64,000 nucleotides of DNA from an uncultured Alistipes sp. (GCA_944321765.1 CALUMQ010000001.1:186001-250000), one strand, 5' to 3'. Positions 44,275-55,727 are shown, numbered from the stretch's first letter. Program-made: numbers and translations. The notes: generated from the letters alone by a model not told the origin.

Positions 44275-45399
44275 TTATGCGTTGATCATCATCGGCATCA
44301 GAAGCATGAGCGTCGCGCTGGTCTGCTTGTCGTCGTAGACGGGTTTGAAGACGCCGGCACGCGTCGAGTCGGCGAGCTCCACCACTACGGTCGGGGTTTC
44401 GATGTTCGAAAGGATCTCCACCAGGAACGTCGACTTGAATCCGATCGAGATGGACTGGCCGTCGTAACTGCACGAGATGGTCTCGTTGGCCGATACCGAG
44501 AAGTCGATGTCCTGGGCCGTGAGGTTGATCTTGTTGTCGGCGATGTCCATGCGGATGAGGTTCGTCGTGGGGTTCGAGCAGACGGCCACACGCTTGATGC
44601 CGTTGACCAGTTCGATACGGTCGACGAGCACCTTGTTGGGGTTGTTCGACGGGATCACGGCGTTGTAGTTCGGATAGCTGCCCTCGATGAGCCGGCATAC
44701 GAGCGTATGGCTCTTGAGCTGGAAGAGGGCGTTCTTCGAATCGAAGGCTACCTGGATGGCGTCATCCTCCTTCAGGAGCACCGACTTGAGGAGGTTGGCG
44801 GGCTTTTTGGGCAGGATGAACGATGCCGAGACATCGTTCTCGGCCTCCGTTTCATACTTCACGAGCTTGTGGGCATCGGTTCCCACGAAGGTCAGCGTTC
44901 CGGGGGCGAGGTTGATGTAAATACCGTTCATCACAGGACGCAGTTCGTCGTCGGCCGTAGCGAAGATCGTCTTGTTGATGCCGTTTACGAGTTTGTCGAC
45001 GTCGAGCTGCAGCTCCTTCTTTTCGGCGCTGAGCTGCGGCACGACCGGATAGCTCACGGCGCTGGCTCCGGGGATCGAGAGCGATCCGCTCTTCCAGTTG
45101 ATCGTGATCTCCCAGTTCTTGTCGTTGACGCTGATCGTCAGCGGCAGCTCCGGGAACTCCTTGAGCGAGTCGAGCATCAGTTTGGCGGGAGCCGCGATCG
45201 TCCCTTCGTTCTCGACGCTGTCGACCTCGATCTGTCCGATGAGCGTGGTTTCGAGATCCGAGGTGGTGACCTTCAGGGTGTTTCCGCTGAGCTCCATGAG
45301 GAAGTAATCCAGAATGGGAAGCGTATTTTTGTTGCTGATGACCTTGCCTGTCGTTGCCAGCAGCGAGAGCAGGGCCGAACTTGAGACGGAAAATTTCAT
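44275..45399 (-). CDS. dnaN: DNA polymerase III beta sliding clamp
   Basis: 374 residues, three successive clamp domains of ~120 residues each: domain 1 from MKFSVSSSALLSLLATTGKVIS, with KNTLPILDYFLMEL; domain 2 with IFATADDELRPVMNGIYINL and FVGTDAHKLVKYE; domain 3 with VDRIELVNGIKRVAVCSN and the C-terminal VYDDKQTSATLMLLMPM. The dimeric ring tethers DnaE to DNA. It is not next to dnaA or recF here; its neighbours are a nucleoside phosphorylase (72 bases upstream) and a DnaQ-like exonuclease (12 bases downstream). Confidence 0.97.
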   Translation of the reverse strand: MKFSVSSSALLSLLATTGKVISNKNTLPILDYFLMELSGNTLKVTTSDLETTLIGQIEVDSVENEGTIAAPAKLMLDSLKEFPELPLTISVNDKNWEITINWKSGSLSIPGASAVSYPVVPQLSAEKKELQLDVDKLVNGINKTIFATADDELRPVMNGIYINLAPGTLTFVGTDAHKLVKYETEAENDVSASFILPKKPANLLKSVLLKEDDAIQVAFDSKNALFQLKSHTLVCRLIEGSYPNYNAVIPSNNPNKVLVDRIELVNGIKRVAVCSNPTTNLIRMDIADNKINLTAQDIDFSVSANETISCSYDGQSISIGFKSTFLVEILSNIETPTVVVELADSTRAGVFKPVYDDKQTSATLMLLMPMMINA

Positions 45400-45471
45400 G
45401 GTATTGATTCGATTTTGTATGGATTCTGTTTTGTGTTATTCCTTGAGTTGTGGCAGAGGAATGAATGCCGG

Positions 45472-46350
45472 TCAGTCGAGGGCGGCCAGTTTGTCGAGCG
45501 CCGTCTCGATCATCTTGCGCACGAAGGGTTTGTAGTCCGTGCAGGCGTCGAGGGCGATGCGCTGGGCGATGATCGTGCAGATCGTGGCGGCGCGGTGTCC
45601 CATCAGTGCGGCGAGTCCGGCCAGGGCCGAACCCTCCATTTCGAAGTTGGTGATGCGGCGGCCTTCGTAGTCGAAGGATTCGATCTTTGCATTCAGCTGC
45701 GTGTCGTGTGGCTCGAGCCGTACCCAGCGTCCCTGAGGGGCATAGAATCCGGGTGCGGCGATGGTGATACCCTCGCGCGTCACGTCGCGGAAATGTTCGA
45801 AGAGCCGCTTGTCGGCATTGACAAAGTACGGACGGGGCATCTTTTCGTACCATCCGGTGTGCTTGACGAACGCCTCTTCGAGCGCGAGGTCGCAGACAGC
45901 ATCTCGTCCCTTGTAGAAGCTCAGCAGGCCGTCGAATCCGCACGAGGTGCGCGAGAAGACAAACTCGCCCACGCGGATGTCGGGCTGAATGGCTCCGGAG
46001 GTTCCCAGACGCAGGAGGGTGAGCTGCCGCTTCTGCTCCTTGACCTGCCGGGTCGAGAAATCGACGTTGGCCAGGGCGTCGAGCTCCGTGACGCAGATAT
46101 CGATGTTGCCGATTCCGATACCGGTCGAGAGGACGGTGATCCGTTTTCCCTTGTAGGAGCCGGTGACGGTGCGGAATTCGCGGTTGGAGACTTCGCACTC
46201 CTTCGAGTCGAAGAATTCCGAGACGAGTGCCACACGTCCGGGGTCTCCGACCAGAATAACGGTGTCGGCAAGCTGTTCGGGACGCAGGTGAAGGTGGAAT
46301 ACCGAGCCGTCGTCGTTGATAATCAATTCGGAAGCGGGAATAATTCTCAT
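45472..46350 (-). CDS. uridine phosphorylase-like nucleoside phosphorylase
   Basis: 292 residues of the PNP_UDP_1 fold. Phosphate-binding VILVGDPGRVALVSEFF and GIGIGNIDICVTEL are at the N-terminus; RLGTSGAIQPDIRVGEF follows, and the nucleoside-binding FEMEGSALAGLAALMG is near residue 240. It splits uridine (or a related nucleoside) with phosphate into base and ribose-1-phosphate for salvage. It is the first gene of the minus-strand series to 39.9 kb, with a good promoter. Confidence 0.9.
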   Translation of the reverse strand: MRIIPASELIINDDGSVFHLHLRPEQLADTVILVGDPGRVALVSEFFDSKECEVSNREFRTVTGSYKGKRITVLSTGIGIGNIDICVTELDALANVDFSTRQVKEQKRQLTLLRLGTSGAIQPDIRVGEFVFSRTSCGFDGLLSFYKGRDAVCDLALEEAFVKHTGWYEKMPRPYFVNADKRLFEHFRDVTREGITIAAPGFYAPQGRWVRLEPHDTQLNAKIESFDYEGRRITNFEMEGSALAGLAALMGHRAATICTIIAQRIALDACTDYKPFVRKMIETALDKLAALD

Positions 46351-46381
46351 TTTTACCTTATTTAAATTTCCAGAATTGGCA

Positions 46382-46412
46382 TAAAAGTAATATATTTACC
46401 TCGAATATCAAA
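46382..46412 (-). promoter_or_regulatory. promoter of the nucleoside phosphorylase gene
   Basis: On the minus strand TTTG at 46409-46412, a 19-base spacer and TACTTTTA at 46382-46389 (last base off consensus). Confidence 0.55.
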
Positions 46413-46475
46413 ACTTTGTAGCGAAATTTGTTTTATATAAGTATCGCTCGCCAAACCAGTAAAACTACTTGTAAT

Positions 46476-47864
46476 ATGACACTCATCAAGTCCATTTCCG
46501 GCATCCGTGGAACGATCGGAGGCCCCTGCGGAGAGAATCTTACACCCCCTGACGTTGTGAAGTTTACAACGGCCTATGTACGTCTGATTGCCGAACGAAA
46601 TCCGGGGAAGAAACTCTCCATCGTCATAGGACGCGACGCCCGCATATCGGGCCCCATGGTTGCCGATCTTGTCGAAGGTACGCTGCTTGCCTGCGGGGCG
46701 GATGTAATCAACGTGGGGCTCTGCACAACGCCCGGCACCGAGATGGCCGTCATCACGAAGAAGGCCGACGGCGGCATCATCATCACGGCCTCGCATAATC
46801 CCCGGCAGTGGAATGCTCTGAAGCTGCTCAATGCCGACGGAGAGTTTCTTTCCGACGCCGAGGGCAAGCGGGTGCTGGCCATGGCCGAGGACGAATCGTA
46901 CAACTACCCGCCGATCGAGGCCATCGGTCACGTTCTTTCGCGCGAGGATTTCAACGACGAACATATCCGCCGGGTGCTTGCCCTGCCGCTGGTCGATGTC
47001 GAGGCGGTGCGCCGGCGCCATTTCAAGGTGGTCATCGATGCGGTGAACTCCGTGGGCGGCATCGTCATGCCGAAACTGCTGCGTGAACTGGGCTGCGAGG
47101 TCGTGGAGCTGAACTGCGAGCCGACGGGTGACTTTGCCCACAATCCCGAACCGCTGCCGCAGAATCTCACGGAGATCTCCAAGGTGATCGTGCGCGAGAA
47201 GGCCGATCTGGGCGTTGTGGTCGATCCCGATGTCGATCGGCTGGCCTTCGTTTCGGAGGATGGCTCGATGTTCGTCGAGGAGTACACGCTGGTGGCCGTT
47301 GCCGACTACGTTCTTTCGCAGACGCCGGGTGATACGGTATCGAACCTCTCCTCGTCGCGGGCACTGCGCGATGTGACGGAGCGTCACGGAGGCCACTATG
47401 CAGCTTCGGCCGTCGGTGAGGTGAACGTTGTGGCGAAGATGAAGGAGACTGGGGCGGTGATCGGCGGTGAAGGCAACGGCGGGGTGATTTACCCCGAACT
47501 GCACTACGGACGCGATGCCCTGGTGGGTACGGCGCTCTTCCTGACGTGGCTCGCCAAGAAGGGAATGACCATGACGCAACTGCGTGCAACCTATCCGTCG
47601 TACTACGCCTCGAAGAACAAGATCGAGTTGACGCCGGCCATCGACGTGGATAAAGTGCTGCGTGAGGTAAAGGCTCGCTATGCCGGTGAGAAAGTGAATG
47701 ATATCGATGGCGTGAAGATCGACTTCCCGGAGAACTGGGTACACCTTCGCAAGTCGAATACCGAACCGATCATCCGCGTCTATACCGAAGCCAAGTCGAT
47801 GGAGGAGGCCGATGCCCTTGCCCAGCGCTTCATTGCCGAGGTAAAGGAGATCTGCGGTATCTGA
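46476..47864 (+). CDS. glmM: phosphoglucosamine mutase-like phosphohexomutase (GlmM type)
   Basis: 462 residues from the ATG at 46476 (MTLIKSISGIRGTIGG). The alpha-D-phosphohexomutase domains show the phosphoserine loop TASHNP (Ser106), the metal loop DPDVDRLAF (~242-250), the sugar-binding GEGNGGVI (~330) and the phosphate-binding RKSNTEPIIRVYTEA near the C-terminus. The likely reaction is glucosamine-6-P to glucosamine-1-P for UDP-GlcNAc. glmS, the preceding step, lies 2.8 kb downstream on the same strand. A phosphomannomutase role is the alternative. Confidence 0.9.
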   Translation: MTLIKSISGIRGTIGGPCGENLTPPDVVKFTTAYVRLIAERNPGKKLSIVIGRDARISGPMVADLVEGTLLACGADVINVGLCTTPGTEMAVITKKADGGIIITASHNPRQWNALKLLNADGEFLSDAEGKRVLAMAEDESYNYPPIEAIGHVLSREDFNDEHIRRVLALPLVDVEAVRRRHFKVVIDAVNSVGGIVMPKLLRELGCEVVELNCEPTGDFAHNPEPLPQNLTEISKVIVREKADLGVVVDPDVDRLAFVSEDGSMFVEEYTLVAVADYVLSQTPGDTVSNLSSSRALRDVTERHGGHYAASAVGEVNVVAKMKETGAVIGGEGNGGVIYPELHYGRDALVGTALFLTWLAKKGMTMTQLRATYPSYYASKNKIELTPAIDVDKVLREVKARYAGEKVNDIDGVKIDFPENWVHLRKSNTEPIIRVYTEAKSMEEADALAQRFIAEVKEICGI

Positions 47865-47918
47865 TCCGGACTGAAAAACGGATTTATAATATTTGGGTAC
47901 GTCCATATTGCTACGGAG

Positions 47919-48356
47919 ATGAAAAGAGTATTAATTATGGCCGCTGCTGCCCTGATATTGGTCTCGTGCGGAGGAAACGCGCAGCGGAAAACGGCCCAGA
48001 CACCTCCGCAGGAGCCCGCGGTCTGCGGTGTATCGTGTGACGCCGCACTTCCCGATTATGAGGGAACCTACCGGGGTACGCTGCCCGCAGCCGACTGCCC
48101 GGGCATCGAGACGACGCTCTCGTTGAAGGCCGATGGCAGCTATACGCTGCATCTGGTCTACCTCGAACGGGATGCTGCATTTGACGAGACGGGAACCTAC
48201 ACGGTTGAGGATGATCTGCTGACGCTGCAGCCCGCCGACGGAGAGCTGCCCGGTTATTACCGTGTGGAAGAGCGGCGTTTGCGCCATCTTGATGCCGATC
48301 GGCAACCGATTACGGGTGAATTGGCGGACCATTATCTTTTGGAGAAAAAATCATGA
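47919..48356 (+). CDS. NlpE N-terminal-like lipoprotein
   Basis: 145 residues with lipobox LILVSC (Cys17). The body YEGTYRGTLPAADCPGIETTLSL, split in two by a turn, then YTLHLVYLERD, GTYTVEDDLLTL and PITGELADHYLLEK follows the N-terminal lipocalin-like domain of NlpE, the E. coli sensor lipoprotein for copper and surface stress. The NlpE CxxC at this place is reduced to one Cys (AADCPG), but a CGVSC pair sits about 20 residues earlier. It should be anchored in the outer membrane. The stop overlaps the next start (ATGA). Confidence 0.8.
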   Translation: MKRVLIMAAAALILVSCGGNAQRKTAQTPPQEPAVCGVSCDAALPDYEGTYRGTLPAADCPGIETTLSLKADGSYTLHLVYLERDAAFDETGTYTVEDDLLTLQPADGELPGYYRVEERRLRHLDADRQPITGELADHYLLEKKS

Positions 48357-49729
48357 CGAATATGGATAAAGTAAAAGTATATATAGAAGAGAACAAAGAA
48401 CGTTTTATCAACGAGTTGTTTGATCTTCTGCGTATCCCTTCGATCAGTGCGCAGTCGGAGCATAAGCCCGACATGCAGCGCTGTGCCGAGTTCCTTGCCG
48501 CAGCGTTGGTCAAGGCCGGGGCCGATCGAGCCGAGGTGATGCCCACGGCGGGAAATCCGGTGGTCTATGCCGAGAAGACGGTCAATCCGAAGGCTCCTAC
48601 CGTCCTGGTCTACGGGCACTACGATGTCATGCCGGTCGATCCGCGCAACGAATGGCATACGGAACCCTTCGAACCGGTTATCCGCGACGGCCGCATCTGG
48701 GGTCGCGGGGCCGATGACGACAAGGGGCAGTTGTGGATGCATGCCAAGGCATTCGAGGCGATGTGTGCCACGGATTCGCTGCCCTGCAACGTGAAATTCA
48801 TGCTCGAAGGCGAGGAGGAGATCGGCTCGGCGAGTCTTTACGACTTCTGCCGTGCCAACAAAAAGTTGCTCAAGGCCGACATCATTCTGGTATCGGACAC
48901 CTCGATGCTCTCGATGCAGACACCGTCGATCACCTGCGGATTGCGTGGCCTGGCCTACATGGAGGTTGAGGTGACGGGTCCCAACAAGGACCTTCATTCG
49001 GGACTCTTCGGCGGTGCGGTGGCCAACCCCGCCAACGTGTTGACGCGGCTGGTGGCAAGCCTGATCGATGCCGAGGGACGGGTGACGATCCCGGGCTTCT
49101 ACGACGACGTGCGGGAGTTGACGCCCGCGGAGCGCAAGGCCTTCAACCGTGCGCCGTTCAACCTCTCGGCCTACAAGAGGTCGCTGGAAATCGGCGATGT
49201 TGAGGGTGAGGCGGGCTATACGACGCTTGAACGGACGGGCGTGCGTCCGTCGCTCGATGTCAACGGCATCTGGGGCGGCTATACGGGCGAGGGCACCAAG
49301 ACGGTGATTCCGTCGAAGGCTTCGGCCAAGATCTCGATGCGCCTGGTCCCGAACCAGGACTACCGGAAGATCTCGAAACTCTTCGAACGGCATTTCCGCA
49401 AGATCGCCCCCAAGAGCGTGAAGGTCACCGTGAAGTCGCTGCACGGCGGCATGCCCTACGTGGCGCCGACCGACATGCCGGCGTACAAGGCCGCCGAAAA
49501 GGCCGTCACGGAGGTCTTCGGCCGCAAACCCCTGCCCTTCTACTCGGGCGGATCGATTCCGATCATCAGCGGTTTCGAGTCGATTCTGGGCATCAAGTCC
49601 CTGTTGATCGGTTTCGGCCTGGCCGAGGATGCCATCCACTCGCCCAACGAGAGCTACGGCTTGGAGCAGTTCGAACGCGGACTGGCAACCATTCCGTTGT
49701 TCTACAAGTATTTCGCCGAGAGTCGTTGA
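48353..49729 (+). CDS. M20-family dipeptidase
   Basis: 458 residues. Metal ligands and catalytic acids of the M20 family can be read: YGHYDVMPVD (His and following Asp), WGRGADDDKGQLW (bridging Asp), LEGEEEIGSASL (catalytic Glu and Glu ligand), and the late His in GLAEDAIHSPNE. A bestatin-like dimerisation domain (~195-355) interrupts the catalytic one. It is a cytosolic zinc dipeptidase. It overlaps the NlpE-like gene by 4 bases, and the inositol monophosphatase gene follows after 13 bases. Confidence 0.94.
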   Translation: MTNMDKVKVYIEENKERFINELFDLLRIPSISAQSEHKPDMQRCAEFLAAALVKAGADRAEVMPTAGNPVVYAEKTVNPKAPTVLVYGHYDVMPVDPRNEWHTEPFEPVIRDGRIWGRGADDDKGQLWMHAKAFEAMCATDSLPCNVKFMLEGEEEIGSASLYDFCRANKKLLKADIILVSDTSMLSMQTPSITCGLRGLAYMEVEVTGPNKDLHSGLFGGAVANPANVLTRLVASLIDAEGRVTIPGFYDDVRELTPAERKAFNRAPFNLSAYKRSLEIGDVEGEAGYTTLERTGVRPSLDVNGIWGGYTGEGTKTVIPSKASAKISMRLVPNQDYRKISKLFERHFRKIAPKSVKVTVKSLHGGMPYVAPTDMPAYKAAEKAVTEVFGRKPLPFYSGGSIPIISGFESILGIKSLLIGFGLAEDAIHSPNESYGLEQFERGLATIPLFYKYFAESR

Positions 49730-49742
49730 AGCCGCGTCTGCC

Positions 49743-50540
49743 ATGGAGTGTCCGCATGACTTCGAATCGTTCCGCGACTTTGCCGTACAGCTGGCCAAGG
49801 AGGCCGGAGCGATTCATCTGACCTACTTCCGCGGCAGCGATCTGTCGCTGCGCACGAAGTCCAACCTGTACGACGTTGTGACGCGCGCCGATCGTGAAAG
49901 CGAGGAGTACATCGCCCGGAGGATAGCCGAGTGCTACCCTGCGCATGCCCTGCTGGGCGAGGAGAGCGGCGAACGGGGTACTGTCGGGAGTGATTACCGC
50001 TGGGTGGTTGATCCGCTCGACGGAACGACGAACTACAGCCAGGGCCTGCCCGTCTTTACCGTCTCGATCGCGCTGCAGTATGGCGGCGAAACGGTCGTCG
50101 GCGTGGTTTATGCCCCCTATCTCGGTGAGCTGTTTACGGCCGTGCGCGGCGGCGGGGCCTTCCTGACGCTCCACGACGGAGAGCCGCAGCGGCTGCACGT
50201 GAGTGCCAAGACGATGCTTGCCGAGTCGGTCCTTGCCACGGGATTCCCCTACGACAAGGATATCGATCCGGACAACAACTGCGACAACGTGGCCCGGATC
50301 GTGCCTCACGTGCGGGATCTGCGCCGGTACGGTTCAGCGGCCTATGACCTGGCATGCGTGGCATCGGGATGGTTGGACGGATTCTGGGAACTGGCCCTGC
50401 ACGAATGGGACGTTTGTGCCGGAATACTGCTCGTCGAGGAGTCCGGAGGCCGTGTCGAACGGTTGCGGCCCGACCGGGGTTGGTCCATTGTCGCAGGAAA
50501 TACGACCTTGATTGCCGCCATGCGGGAGAAAGTCCGGTAG
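49743..50540 (+). CDS. inositol monophosphatase family protein
   Basis: 265 residues from the ATG at 49743; the longer open frame overlaps the M20 gene in another frame. Lithium-sensitive phosphatase motifs are present: metal-binding GEESGE, WVVDPLDGTTNY, and WELALHEWDVCAG. Bacterial members hydrolyse inositol-1-phosphate, 3'-phosphoadenosine 5'-phosphate (CysQ) or sugar phosphates; which one applies here is not visible. Probable last gene of the glmM-to-IMPase group, followed by a stable hairpin. Confidence 0.92.
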   Translation: MECPHDFESFRDFAVQLAKEAGAIHLTYFRGSDLSLRTKSNLYDVVTRADRESEEYIARRIAECYPAHALLGEESGERGTVGSDYRWVVDPLDGTTNYSQGLPVFTVSIALQYGGETVVGVVYAPYLGELFTAVRGGGAFLTLHDGEPQRLHVSAKTMLAESVLATGFPYDKDIDPDNNCDNVARIVPHVRDLRRYGSAAYDLACVASGWLDGFWELALHEWDVCAGILLVEESGGRVERLRPDRGWSIVAGNTTLIAAMREKVR

Positions 50541-50582
50541 TGCGATAATATTTTGTCTGACAATCCGTTTGTGGAACGTGTA

Positions 50583-50611
50583 CGAGGGGCGGGAGGAATT
50601 TCCGCCCCTCG
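50583..50611 (+). terminator. hairpin after the inositol monophosphatase gene
   Basis: A perfect 10-bp G+C-rich stem (50583-50592 with 50602-50611). The T-run starts only 30 bases later, so termination here is uncertain. Confidence 0.5.
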
Positions 50612-50635
50612 ACGCGTTGTGTTTTTAAAAAATTT

Positions 50636-50665
50636 TCTTATCTTCGACGGCAAAATCTTGAAGAT

Positions 50666-50666
<1 letters not shown>
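50636..50666 (+). promoter_or_regulatory. glmS promoter
   Basis: GTTG at 50636-50639, a 19-base spacer and TATCTTCG at 50659-50666 (one base off TAnnTTTG). The -7 element touches the ATG at 50666, so the first transcribed base would lie inside the coding region unless another start site is used. Hence only moderate confidence. Confidence 0.35.
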
Positions 50667-52510
<1,844 letters not shown>

Positions 52511-52534
52511 CCGACGCTCGGACCGGACCATAAG

Positions 52535-52580
52535 ATAGAAGTCCCCGGATGACCATTCCGCGTCATCCGGGGACTTCTAT
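52535..52580. terminator. bidirectional hairpin between glmS and the GH43 gene
   Basis: A perfect 19-bp stem (52535-52553 with 52562-52580, 8-base loop) between convergent genes; there is no long T-run on either side. Confidence 0.75.
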
Positions 52581-52631
52581 AATTGCGAATTGGCGAGGGA
52601 TGGCTCCGCACGCCCTTCGCTTGTGTCGCCG

Positions 52632-53606
52632 TTACTTCAACGGATCACGACGCACGCCCTTGAAGGTCATCTTCACGGGCAGGATCTCGCCGTTTTCATC
52701 GAACTCCAGACGGTCGATGCAGGTTACGCGGTCGTTTCCGTCGGTCGAACCCAGCGGGTGACGGTGGTAGACGATGTAGTAGTTGCCGCTGCGGGCATTG
52801 TGCAGCACCGAGTGGTGACCGGCTCCCGTGGCGACATGTTCGTCCGTGCGCAGAATCACCCCTTTGCGCACGAAGGGTCCCAGCGGGTTGTCCGCAATGG
52901 CGTAGGCCACGCGGTAGTCGGGACCGGTCCATCCGCCTTCGGACCACATGAAGTAGTACTTGCCGTCACGAATGAACATGAACGGCCCCTCGACATAACC
53001 TTCGGGTGTCACCTCCTTGAATACCTCACCGTCGTCGAACGGCACGAATCCGCGCAGGTCATCGCGCAGTTTCACGACGTTGCAGTGCTGCCAGCCTCCG
53101 TAATACATATAGAGCGTACCGTCCTTGTCCTTGAAGACGAACTGGTCGATGGGCTGTGCGCCGTTGATGATCTCGCCGATGAGCGGTTTGCCCAGGTAAT
53201 CCTCGAACGGTCCGGCGGGGTTGTCGGCCACGGCTACGCCGATACCGCCGATCTCCCCTTCGTGCACGTCGTTGGCGCCGAAGAAGAGGTAGTATTTGCC
53301 GTCCTTCTCGATGGCGGCCGGAGCCCACAGCGCGCGGCGCAGCCACTTGATGCGCGACGAGTCGATGATGCGCTTGTGCTTGGTCCACTTTACGAGATCC
53401 TTCGACGAGAAGGCATCGAAGAAGAGCTGGTCGTCATACGGCGCCGAATAGGTCGGATAGATCCAGTATGTGTCGCCGAAGACAACCCCTTCGGGGTCGG
53501 CATAGCGTCCTTCGAAAACGGGATTGCCACTGTTTTTCTGCCCGTAGGCCGTCATCGTCCCGGTCGCGGCGGCAGCCAGGAGAAGTATTTTCAGAAATCG
53601 ATTCAT
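52632..53606 (-). CDS. glycoside hydrolase family 43 protein
   Basis: 324 residues with a signal peptide (to TAYGQ, ~23). The five-bladed beta-propeller of GH43 is recognised by the three acidic residues in RYADPEG, AQPIDQFVF and GYVEGPFMF, and by repeated blades such as WAPAAIEKDGKYYLFFGAN and FIRDGKYYFMWSEGG. Members are arabinofuranosidases, xylosidases or related exo-enzymes for plant glycans; the substrate is not determinable here. It is a lone gene with no SusC/SusD or regulator beside it. Confidence 0.9.
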   Translation of the reverse strand: MNRFLKILLLAAAATGTMTAYGQKNSGNPVFEGRYADPEGVVFGDTYWIYPTYSAPYDDQLFFDAFSSKDLVKWTKHKRIIDSSRIKWLRRALWAPAAIEKDGKYYLFFGANDVHEGEIGGIGVAVADNPAGPFEDYLGKPLIGEIINGAQPIDQFVFKDKDGTLYMYYGGWQHCNVVKLRDDLRGFVPFDDGEVFKEVTPEGYVEGPFMFIRDGKYYFMWSEGGWTGPDYRVAYAIADNPLGPFVRKGVILRTDEHVATGAGHHSVLHNARSGNYYIVYHRHPLGSTDGNDRVTCIDRLEFDENGEILPVKMTFKGVRRDPLK

Positions 53607-53715
53607 GGTTTTGTTTATTCGGGTATGGTTTTATTTGTATTGTCTTACCTGCCATACGATTCGGCCGGAGGCGTTCTCGGGAACGGATCCGGCCGGAATC
53701 ATGTGGGCTGTTGTC

Positions 53716-54396
53716 TTATCTCATCTCTTCGTAGGCGTACTCGATGGCCCGGTTGATCTGTGTGATGAAGGGCTTCGTGAGCCGGAACTCCTCGACCAGC
53801 CGGTCGACCAGACCGTCGGCGAGCACATACTCCTCGGAGACGGTTTTCATCAGGCAGAAATCCTTCTGCTTGAGCAGTTCGACATATTCGCTCTCGGCGG
53901 GGAATCCTGTCGGGACGCGTTTCAGCCGGTTCGAGGTGTCGAGTCGGAATCCCCGTGCTGCGGCGATTGCCCGGGTCAACTCCTCACCGTGGTCGAGCAC
54001 CTCTTCGCGAATCGAGCGCAGCACCGGGGGCTCGATGCAGACGGCTCCCGAGGCCAGCATGTAATTCCCGAGCAGTCCGTCGCCCACGGGTTCGATGTGG
54101 AAGTAATAGCCTGCGAATCCCGACTGTTTGCCGCGCGGGGCAACGAATGCGCCGATCCAGCTCTTGTAGGGGCGTTTGTCGGGCGAAAAGCGTGTGTCGC
54201 GGGCGATGCGGTAGGTGCAGTCTTGCGGCCGCAGTCCGCGCACCGTGGGGTCGAACGAGGCGATGCCGTCGATCAGCTCCGCGGTGAAGGTCGCAAAGCG
54301 GGCCTTCACACGGAGCCATTCCGCACGGTGTTCATCAAACCACTCGCGGTCGTTGTTGTCGTGCAGACGACGGATGAAGTCGATTACCTCCTTCAT
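53716..54396 (-). CDS. DUF2461 family protein (TIGR02453)
   Basis: 226 residues. The hallmark LHDNNDREWFDEHRAEWL near the N-terminus, FSPDKRPYKSWIGAF in the middle and YYFHIEPVGDGLLGNYML define the DUF2461/TIGR02453 family, widespread and of unknown function. It is cytosolic by lack of signal. It lies 10 bases after glyA and is probably in the same transcript. Confidence 0.9.
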   Translation of the reverse strand: MKEVIDFIRRLHDNNDREWFDEHRAEWLRVKARFATFTAELIDGIASFDPTVRGLRPQDCTYRIARDTRFSPDKRPYKSWIGAFVAPRGKQSGFAGYYFHIEPVGDGLLGNYMLASGAVCIEPPVLRSIREEVLDHGEELTRAIAAARGFRLDTSNRLKRVPTGFPAESEYVELLKQKDFCLMKTVSEEYVLADGLVDRLVEEFRLTKPFITQINRAIEYAYEEMR

Positions 54397-54406
54397 GGCG
54401 CGTCGG

Positions 54407-55687
54407 CTACCAGGCGAAGAGCGGATAGTTGGCCATCAGGGCGTTCACGTCCTTGCGCACGGCAGCGATGTTGGCCTCGTTCTCCGGATCCTGCAGCACA
54501 CGGTCGATCAGTTCGACGATGTAGTCCATCTGCTCCTCCTTCAGCCCGCGGGTCGTGATGGCCGGGGTCCCGAAGCGCAGACCTGAAGTCTGGAACGGCG
54601 TACGGCTGTCGAACGGCACCATGTTCTTGTTGGTGGTGATGTCGGCGGCCACGAGGCACTTCTCGGCCAGTTTTCCCGTCAGTTCGGGGAACTTCGTGCG
54701 CAGGTCGACGAGCATCAGGTGGTTGTCCGTACCTCCCGAGACAATCTTGTATCCGCGTTTCATGAAGGCCTCGGCCATGGCCTTGGCGTTCTTCTGCACC
54801 TGGGTCTGGTACTCCTTGTATTCGGGCTGCAGGGCCTCGCCGAAAGCCACGGCCTTGGCGGCGATTACATGCTCGAGCGGACCTCCCTGGATGCCGGGGA
54901 AGACGGCCGAGTTGAGGATCTGCGACATCTTCTTCACGACACCCTTCGGCGTGGTGAGTCCCCAGGGGTTGTCGAAGTCCTTGCCCATGAGAATGATGCC
55001 GCCGCGCGGGCCGCGCAGGGTCTTGTGGGTCGTCGAGGTGACGATGTGGGCGTATTTCACGGGATTGTCCAGCAGTCCTGCAGCAATGAGTCCTGCCGTG
55101 TGGGCCATGTCGACCATCAGCAGCGCACCCACCTTGTCGGCAATCTCGCGCATGCGCTTGTAGTCCCACTCGCGCGAATAGGCCGAGGCGCCGCCGACGA
55201 TCAGTTTCGGGCGGCACTCCAGCGCCTTGCGCTCCATGGCGTCATAGTCGATCGTGCCGGTGGCTTCGTTCAACTGGTAGCCTACGGCCTTGAAATATTT
55301 GCCCGACATGTTGACCGGCGAACCGTGCGAGAGGTGCCCTCCGTGGGCGAGATCCAGTCCCATGAAGGTGTCGCCGGGCTGCAGGCATGCGAAAAACACG
55401 GCCATGTTTGCCTGGGCGCCCGAGTGCGGCTGCACGTTGGCGTATTCGGCGCCGTAGAGGCGGCATACGCGTTCGATGGCCAGCGATTCGACCTTGTCGA
55501 CGACCTCGCATCCGCCGTAGTAGCGGGCTGCGGGATATCCTTCAGCATATTTGTTGGTGAGGACCGAGCCCATGGCCTCCATGACCTGGTCGCTGACGAA
55601 GTTTTCCGAAGCGATCAGTTCGATGCCGCGCATCTGACGGCTGCGCTCGGCGCCTATCAGATCGAAAATCTGCGAATCTCTTTTCAT
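54407..55687 (-). CDS. glyA: serine hydroxymethyltransferase
   Basis: 426 residues, PLP-dependent fold type I. The PLP lysine is Lys222 in [15 protein letters not shown]. Other conserved blocks are [35 protein letters not shown], and the substrate-binding Arg in TRGLKEEQM. It interconverts serine and glycine with tetrahydrofolate, feeding one-carbon units. It is the first gene of a two-gene unit with DUF2461. Confidence 0.98.
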   Translation of the reverse strand: MKRDSQIFDLIGAERSRQMRGIELIASENFVSDQVMEAMGSVLTNKYAEGYPAARYYGGCEVVDKVESLAIERVCRLYGAEYANVQPHSGAQANMAVFFACLQPGDTFMGLDLAHGGHLSHGSPVNMSGKYFKAVGYQLNEATGTIDYDAMERKALECRPKLIVGGASAYSREWDYKRMREIADKVGALLMVDMAHTAGLIAAGLLDNPVKYAHIVTSTTHKTLRGPRGGIILMGKDFDNPWGLTTPKGVVKKMSQILNSAVFPGIQGGPLEHVIAAKAVAFGEALQPEYKEYQTQVQKNAKAMAEAFMKRGYKIVSGGTDNHLMLVDLRTKFPELTGKLAEKCLVAADITTNKNMVPFDSRTPFQTSGLRFGTPAITTRGLKEEQMDYIVELIDRVLQDPENEANIAAVRKDVNALMANYPLFAW

Positions 55688-55727
55688 ATTCTGCTTGTTG
55701 GAGTTTGTGATATGCTTTTCCGGAGGG

